Assembly: GCA_900169235.1 (NCBI GenBank)
Contig: FWCC01000257.1
Coordinates: 1-64,000, forward strand
Direction: 5' to 3'
DNA length: 64,000 bases
DNA from: Zarea fungicola
Lineage: Eukaryota > Ascomycota > Sordariomycetes > Hypocreales > Cordycipitaceae
Shown: positions 58,804-64,000 of the stretch, one piece after another
How positions within the stretch are numbered: position 1 is the stretch's first letter
How the letters are laid out: every line of letters starts with the position of its first letter
Notes under the pieces: model-generated
Seen by the model: the letters and a program-made list of their open reading frames with translations, nothing else
Told to the model about the DNA's origin: nothing
The model's database searches: none
Translations under genes and position numbers: made by a program

Positions 58804-61800
58804 TCATGAATCATCTCCACGCACATATACTGGGATGCCATATACAACCACTGCGGCAGCATTCAAATATCGGAAGCGGCACACATTTCTTGACTGTGCG
58901 ACGGCCTCCACCAGCGACTGCTTTCCTCCACTGCTCCCATAGGCCTGGCTCAACTCAGTAAACGTTCCCTTGCTAACAAGTCCCCATTCCTCAAACGTGC
59001 GTCCAGCAAACCTGTCAATGTCACGATCCGTAACATCCCAGAGTGTGCCGACGACGGCAGGGCACCCGGCCATCATGTAATTCCATATAGGACCGTAACA
59101 CTCAAACTCGCCAGCCTCTGTGAGCGCTGCTGAGCTGCAACCCATCAGAAATGTAGCCGGTTTGCATTTCTCAAGCTTGCGGATCGTCTTGCCGCGAATA
59201 TACTGGGCGCCGCTGCCGTGTCCGAAGTATAGGAACACGTCAGATTTGCTTAGTGCTGCCTCAAATTCTTGTTCATGAGGAGCTCGGTTGATAATGCTCG
59301 TCCAGTTGTCCAGCTCGTCAAAAGGCTTTTGGAAGAAGGTTTGTGTATTCTTCAAGTCAGATGAGGGGTTAAGCATGTATGTGCCTGCACTTGCAGACAC
59401 GTAGTGGCCGGGAAAAGAGTCTGGAACAGCCTTGTCCTTGGGCGGCATATTTGACTCAGCAATAAGCTGTCGTAAACAGGCGAGTGACGGGACTCGAGAA
59501 ACTGCAAGTCCTTCCATACAAGGCAGCGACTCCCAAGGGAAAGCATGTAGTGCCTTATCCAGAACCAAAATCGTGTGTGCACCATCCTCTCGCGTGTTTG
59601 TATCATCCAACGCGGCATAGTAACCTTTCAGAGCATCATACATCTCCACCACCATGCCGTCAAAGTCAATCTCATCGTAAGCATTTCGCTCGCCGTGGAA
59701 CTGGAGAATATCCACAATGAAGTAAAGTAAATCATTTAAAGCCTCATCAAAATCACAGCCAGGGTCCGTCGGATCGCCGAGTCCAATAAACAGGTCAAGA
59801 ATCCTAGGGTCCAGTGTAATTCCCGATTTTGCCACCTTTTTGCCGCGCCCCTGGTTGCGAGATGGTAGATGTGTGTTTAGCATCTTGTGCACGTTCTTTT
59901 GAAAACGCGCCAGCAGATCTGAGCGACGCCGATGCTGAGAGAATATACCCTTGAAGCCGCCAAGCCAAGTTGTTTCGATTTGCGTGAGACAATCCTTGAG
60001 GCGCAAGTCAAGGGCCTCACGTTCGGCCCACCAAGCATTTCGCTCCCCTTTGAGGGTGAAGTCCCGCGCAGAGTGACTGGTTTCGTTGGCTAGTTTGATG
60101 ATGTCCAGAAGTTCTTCCTTTCCATGATCAAAATTGTAGACCTCCGAGTCGGCATCTCGCGAGTTCGCACGCTCTAGCGGCAAACGAAGAATAAACGGGC
60201 TTTGACCTGCTTGGAATTTGGTCAGACATAGATCATGGCGGTTGTCACTGAGTGATACAGAAATGACACTCCAGTTCTTAGGAACCAGTTCGATGTAGTT
60301 CTTTTGGAAGTTAGCCATGTCGGAGGTTTGTGTCAAACTGGCCCTGCGAGAAACAGTGTCGTTCATATTATCCTGCGCATCTGCGGCCGTATTTGCAGGG
60401 GAGAGTGTATTTTGTTCTCGACGCCAACTAATGTTGTGGGCCAAATCAACGGCAACCGTAGCAAGTCCAGAGTGCGCAATCGAGCTCTGTTTTGTGCCAG
60501 ATGTCGCAGATAGTAGAATGATTGTATTCTGGAGCAATGCAGAGATGCGACGGACCATGCCGCTGTCTGACTTCGTCAGAGCCGAGGAGTGAGCTTCGGC
60601 TAGCAATTCCTGTGCTTGCTTCAGCGCTTCCGTAAAAGGCGGTGCGTCTTGATCTTTGATGGCCTTGGTGCGATTCGCTGCTACTGCTCTGCCACGCTTG
60701 ACGGGAGACTTGTAAGGCGAGCAGCCATCCGCAATAACCTTGTCAACCAGCGAAGAGATCGAGGGGAACGATATTGTGGAGTCTTGAATGACAGAGAAGA
60801 CAGGGTCAGAAATTATCTGTTCCATACTATGGCCGATGAGTGAAGTAGCAGTCGCCACTTGCTCTTGGTAGGTGGCTATGTCCGGTTTTGGCAGCTCCCT
60901 GGCCTGCTTGAGCAAGGTAATGGCGGTGGTCCAGTCTCGCTGACGAATGAGTCCTGCAGCCCGCGATAGCAATACGGATGCGAGCAATGAGGCTTGATAC
61001 GTATCCAACTGGTGCTGCAAAACGGGTTTAACGATTTGCATGGCATTTCTTGAGGCTGCTGCGGAACGCTTCATGGTTCGTGGTTTGGCGGGCGTCTTGG
61101 CTTTTATTGTTCTCGCAGATGTAGTACGTGAACTTGCCGGTCCAGATTCGTCAGGTGATGCAGATTCGTTGTTTTCATGTGTTGCTGAGTCGTTGCCGAG
61201 ATTCCTGGTTCCAGTCTCTGCCAGCTGCAGGTATTCCACCGCCTTTTCGTCATCACCGATGTGCGAGTAAAATTCTCCAAGCATTCGCGCGAATCGAATC
61301 TTGGATGAGCACATTGCTGCTGGCATTATTTTTTCCAGAGCACTGAATCGAGAAGTGGCCTTCTCCTGGTCTCCCGCGCGAAGATAGATACAGCCCATCC
61401 ATGCAGCCAATTCAGCATTATAAAGTGTCGATTGGGACGTGGCGGCAATCTTGCAAGCTGTGTCGGCGTAGTAGATTGTCTCCTGGAACATACCGATATG
61501 GGCATAGATGGATGAGATATGCAGCAGGCTGCGGATAAGAGGCGATGCTAGCGCCCAAACTTGAGGGCCAACGAGGCTAGCACGGCCATCTTTAGATTGC
61601 ACAGGGTCGATGCTTGTATCGGAAACAGTCGAGTCATGGCCAGGTGTTACAGACTCGAGCTTGGCCCAGTCGTTAGAGAGCATTCGCACACTCTGTTTTA
61701 CCTGGTTCAATGCCTCCTCGATATTTCCAGATTGTAGGGAGAGTGATGACTGCAGTAGTGAAACTAGGCAGACGGTGGTGGTAGCTTGAATCTTACTGGT

Positions 61801-64000
61801 TGCCCAAGACGACTGGTGGCGCCCGCAGATGTCATTCAACTCCGAGATTGAGAGACTAGCACCAGCTACGTTGCCGATTCCAGTAAAGTATTCGGCCTGC
61901 GCAAGGTTGTATGCAACTGTGGCTCCTGGCGCCACATTCTCCTGTTGCTGGATAAGGCTCTTAGCCTGGTCCAATGCGTCTAGAGCCTTGGTGTATAGTC
62001 CAGTGTTGATGTATTGAGAAGCAAGCTGACTGTGGCATACAATGAGGGTATTGCTAGGTGTCTGTCCATTTCCAGCAAAGATATTCGAAATGGACATAAG
62101 AAGTTGTGAGATCCTCAGCTGCAAAAAATGTTCGCTTCTTAAACCAGCAAGATTTGCAAGAGCTTGGAGGTAATCCTGAAGGGCCGCTGGATCATCAATG
62201 ACACCGTAAATGTCTGCCTCGGACTGGCATGAGCTGACCATTGTAGTCCACGTATCAATCACCTTGGGAACAGCTGAATGGGACAGCTCGTCTGCATCTA
62301 GCATTGCCTGTACACTTTCGTGCCAGTTCAATAGATGTGGCACAAAATCTGTCAAAGCGGCATCTTCTGCTTTGTCTTTAATTTGCAGCTGGCGGAGACA
62401 AACTTGAACATGGGGGTGAATGGTGTCTACCTCTATCTCGTTCCCTAGGTTTTGGTATAAAAGATGGAGTAAAACTCGTAATCGTCGAATGGGATACTTG
62501 TCGGCAGTATAGATGCGCAAAAGTGCACTCAAGTTCGGGTCGTGGAAACGGAGTGAGGTTCGAGCACAGGTACTGAGATGCATAAGATGCTCTAAGACGG
62601 CGGCGCGCTCCGCCTCTGGAAGGAAAACTGTCCAGTCTGTCCAAGATTTGTCAAGCTTAGCAATTGACCGCAATGTTCTGGACAGCATGCTGGACTTGCT
62701 ATTCATGTTCCATGCTATTGTTGGCGCCTGGGAAGCCAGCGCGGCAGAGACATCCTGAAGAATACCGTCCTCGGCCATGCTGGTACATATGGACCGCAAA
62801 GTCTGTACAGCTTCCTCAGTTCGTCCAGCTCCCTTGCACATGTCTGCAAAGAGCTCAAGTTTCGTAGAAAACTGTGCCCGTTCCCTTTCCGTGGCTGAGA
62901 GATCCTTCACAGTGTCAATCGATCGGCTGAGTGTTTGTAGAATTTGCTTGTTCTCGTCGCGTTTTCGCTGAGAAAACTTTCGAAGTTGTGAAAATTTAGC
63001 AAAATAGAGACTAGAAATCTTAACAAGATAGCTATTGAGCTGTTCAGCTCTGGCGGCAGACTGAGTAGGGTCATTCACTGCTTGAAGTAGAGACGAGCAT
63101 TGTTGCAACACCTCATCAAGTTGCAGCCACTCTCCTTCTTCGGATTGAATATCACACTTAACAACCATGAGTGTCGCGTCAAGTGTTTGACTGATAGTCT
63201 TCATGACCATCTGCCGACGCTGGTCATATTGCAGTAGCTGCTTCGGCGGAGCATCCTTGCCTGGTGCGTTGCCTATCCATCGCCGGACAAAGCGAGGGTA
63301 GCGCAGGATAAATGATTTTAAAATGGTGTCCGTAGTATCGGCTGTGCGAGTTCCTGGCTGCGATGGATTTATGACTTCCATAAGCCGGCCCACGACGGAG
63401 CGTCTAGCCTGCGAAAAGCTTTCAAGGAGTTCATTAAGCTCCGAGATGGTACCACTGAGACTGCCGTCTAGGCTTTCTAGAATGTATTGCGCTAGGCTTT
63501 CGAGGTCGCTCTCGGTCTTGTTGCTCTTGAGTGACGCAGCAAGAAGCCAAGCGCAGACTGAGGCATACCGCACCATGGATTCTTCGGGCGATGGGAAAGT
63601 AGATATTAGATTTGAAAACCACTGTGTAGCCTCCTCATATCGCTTCGCAGAGTAGGCCGAAGTGCCTAGGATCTGGTATATCGAGGAAATGGGTGAAGCC
63701 GCAGAAATGGTAGGAGTGTAGTTGCATGCCTTAGCAAGCTGTAAAAAGCCTTCTAATGATACTGCCATTGTCCTGTAAAGTAGCACGTCGTTGTTCGTAA
63801 ATCGTCGTGCAAAAGATCGAAGACAGCGGGAGAGTGGCGACAGTAACTCCTCGTCGAACTTCCCAGAATGGCCTCCTATTCTCCACCACCTAAGTTGACA
63901 AGTAAAAGCAAGGACTTGCAGCTCGAAGGCCGCGAGGGGCGACGGATTAATACGCGGTTCCAAAGCGAGTGCATCGTCTTGACTAGAAACGCTCGGCGCG
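58804..64000 (-). CDS. ESP1: Separase (C50 cysteine protease), 5' end outside the window
   Basis: The frame is open without a stop from 58804 to the right edge, over 1700 codons. The TTG at 63963 is not a start, since in-frame codons continue upstream to 64000, so the gene is partial. The long N-terminal part is helical, with many repeat-like helix pairs (for example the segments with QLASQYINTGLYTKALDAL and AELAAWMGCIYLRAGDQ), as in the superhelical arm of separases. The C-terminal protease domain has the catalytic His in YFGHGSGAQY (codon 59218-59220) and the nucleophile Cys in FLMGCSSAAL (codon 59137-59139), then GPIWNYMMAGCPAVVGTLWDVTDRDIDRF, here cited only by its key GTLWDVTD strand. 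It cleaves the cohesin kleisin at anaphase and is held by securin. The order His, Cys and the DVTD loop make the call secure. Confidence 0.95.
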   Translation of the reverse strand, partial: APSVSSQDDALALEPRINPSPLAAFELQVLAFTCQLRWWRIGGHSGKFDEELLSPLSRCLRSFARRFTNNDVLLYRTMAVSLEGFLQLAKACNYTPTISAASPISSIYQILGTSAYSAKRYEEATQWFSNLISTFPSPEESMVRYASVCAWLLAASLKSNKTESDLESLAQYILESLDGSLSGTISELNELLESFSQARRSVVGRLMEVINPSQPGTRTADTTDTILKSFILRYPRFVRRWIGNAPGKDAPPKQLLQYDQRRQMVMKTISQTLDATLMVVKCDIQSEEGEWLQLDEVLQQCSSLLQAVNDPTQSAARAEQLNSYLVKISSLYFAKFSQLRKFSQRKRDENKQILQTLSRSIDTVKDLSATERERAQFSTKLELFADMCKGAGRTEEAVQTLRSICTSMAEDGILQDVSAALASQAPTIAWNMNSKSSMLSRTLRSIAKLDKSWTDWTVFLPEAERAAVLEHLMHLSTCARTSLRFHDPNLSALLRIYTADKYPIRRLRVLLHLLYQNLGNEIEVDTIHPHVQVCLRQLQIKDKAEDAALTDFVPHLLNWHESVQAMLDADELSHSAVPKVIDTWTTMVSSCQSEADIYGVIDDPAALQDYLQALANLAGLRSEHFLQLRISQLLMSISNIFAGNGQTPSNTLIVCHSQLASQYINTGLYTKALDALDQAKSLIQQQENVAPGATVAYNLAQAEYFTGIGNVAGASLSISELNDICGRHQSSWATSKIQATTTVCLVSLLQSSLSLQSGNIEEALNQVKQSVRMLSNDWAKLESVTPGHDSTVSDTSIDPVQSKDGRASLVGPQVWALASPLIRSLLHISSIYAHIGMFQETIYYADTACKIAATSQSTLYNAELAAWMGCIYLRAGDQEKATSRFSALEKIMPAAMCSSKIRFARMLGEFYSHIGDDEKAVEYLQLAETGTRNLGNDSATHENNESASPDESGPASSRTTSARTIKAKTPAKPRTMKRSAAASRNAMQIVKPVLQHQLDTYQASLLASVLLSRAAGLIRQRDWTTAITLLKQARELPKPDIATYQEQVATATSLIGHSMEQIISDPVFSVIQDSTISFPSISSLVDKVIADGCSPYKSPVKRGRAVAANRTKAIKDQDAPPFTEALKQAQELLAEAHSSALTKSDSGMVRRISALLQNTIILLSATSGTKQSSIAHSGLATVAVDLAHNISWRREQNTLSPANTAADAQDNMNDTVSRRASLTQTSDMANFQKNYIELVPKNWSVISVSLSDNRHDLCLTKFQAGQSPFILRLPLERANSRDADSEVYNFDHGKEELLDIIKLANETSHSARDFTLKGERNAWWAEREALDLRLKDCLTQIETTWLGGFKGIFSQHRRRSDLLARFQKNVHKMLNTHLPSRNQGRGKKVAKSGITLDPRILDLFIGLGDPTDPGCDFDEALNDLLYFIVDILQFHGERNAYDEIDFDGMVVEMYDALKGYYAALDDTNTREDGAHTILVLDKALHAFPWESLPCMEGLAVSRVPSLACLRQLIAESNMPPKDKAVPDSFPGHYVSASAGTYMLNPSSDLKNTQTFFQKPFDELDNWTSIINRAPHEQEFEAALSKSDVFLYFGHGSGAQYIRGKTIRKLEKCKPATFLMGCSSAALTEAGEFECYGPIWNYMMAGCPAVVGTLWDVTDRDIDRFAGRTFEEWGLVSKGTFTELSQAYGSSGGKQSLVEAVAQSRNVCRFRYLNAAAVVVYGIPVYVRGDDS

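Noticed and set aside
1..64000. CRISPR arrays, biosynthetic gene clusters, rRNA genes, intact transposons
   Set aside because: No regular direct repeats with spacers, no clustered biosynthetic enzymes, no transposase or reverse transcriptase motifs and no rRNA-like stretches were seen.

Overview
The window is nuclear DNA of a filamentous ascomycete (Pezizomycotina). The signs are short introns of about 49-163 nt with GT..AG ends and CTNAC-like branch sites, long regulatory-type proteins with disordered tails, an AT-rich island of the kind left by repeat-induced point mutation (RIP), and a set of conserved eukaryotic genes. The gene content fits a Sordariomycete, perhaps Hypocreales; that rank is an inference from general resemblance and was not tested.

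Layout. 1-2640 is a very AT-rich island without credible genes, probably a RIP-degraded repeat. At 3989-4737 lies a small two- or three-exon gene for a secreted protein. A large polytopic membrane protein with a sulfatase/alkaline-phosphatase-fold domain follows on the minus strand (5111-7756). About 8 kb of mostly empty DNA leads to a 1948-residue hybrid histidine kinase (15840-21741, +). Next come a Det1-like histidine phosphatase (22574-24498, -), a PRKRIP1-type spliceosomal protein (26072-26722, +), the gamma subunit of the CCT chaperonin (27020-29084, -) and an unrecognised nuclear-looking protein (31029-31553, -).

From 31.5 to 54.8 kb there is one convincing gene, a small Ecl1-type zinc-binding life-span factor (39408-39893, -). 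It sits between two long gene-poor stretches of ordinary base composition (about 7.9 and 14.9 kb) that carry microsatellites, homopolymers and GTAC-centred palindromes. On the right are an M13 (neprilysin-type) peptidase gene that looks inactivated (54785-57241, -), a cytochrome b561-type membrane protein (57517-58312, -) and separase (58804 to the right edge, -), whose 5' end lies outside the window.

The genes do not form a pathway or cluster. Most are single-copy housekeeping or regulatory genes: phosphorelay signalling, sterol-transport-associated phosphatase, splicing, cytosolic protein folding and chromosome segregation. I see no biosynthetic cluster, CRISPR array, rRNA or convincing tRNA. 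The observations most worth following are the M13 gene with its catalytic core kept but a premature TAG, a late frameshift and no targeting sequence; the degenerate receiver-like domain in the histidine kinase together with an intron placed just before its phosphoacceptor aspartate; and the long gene-poor flanks of the Ecl1-type gene. I did not find a clearly new biological system.
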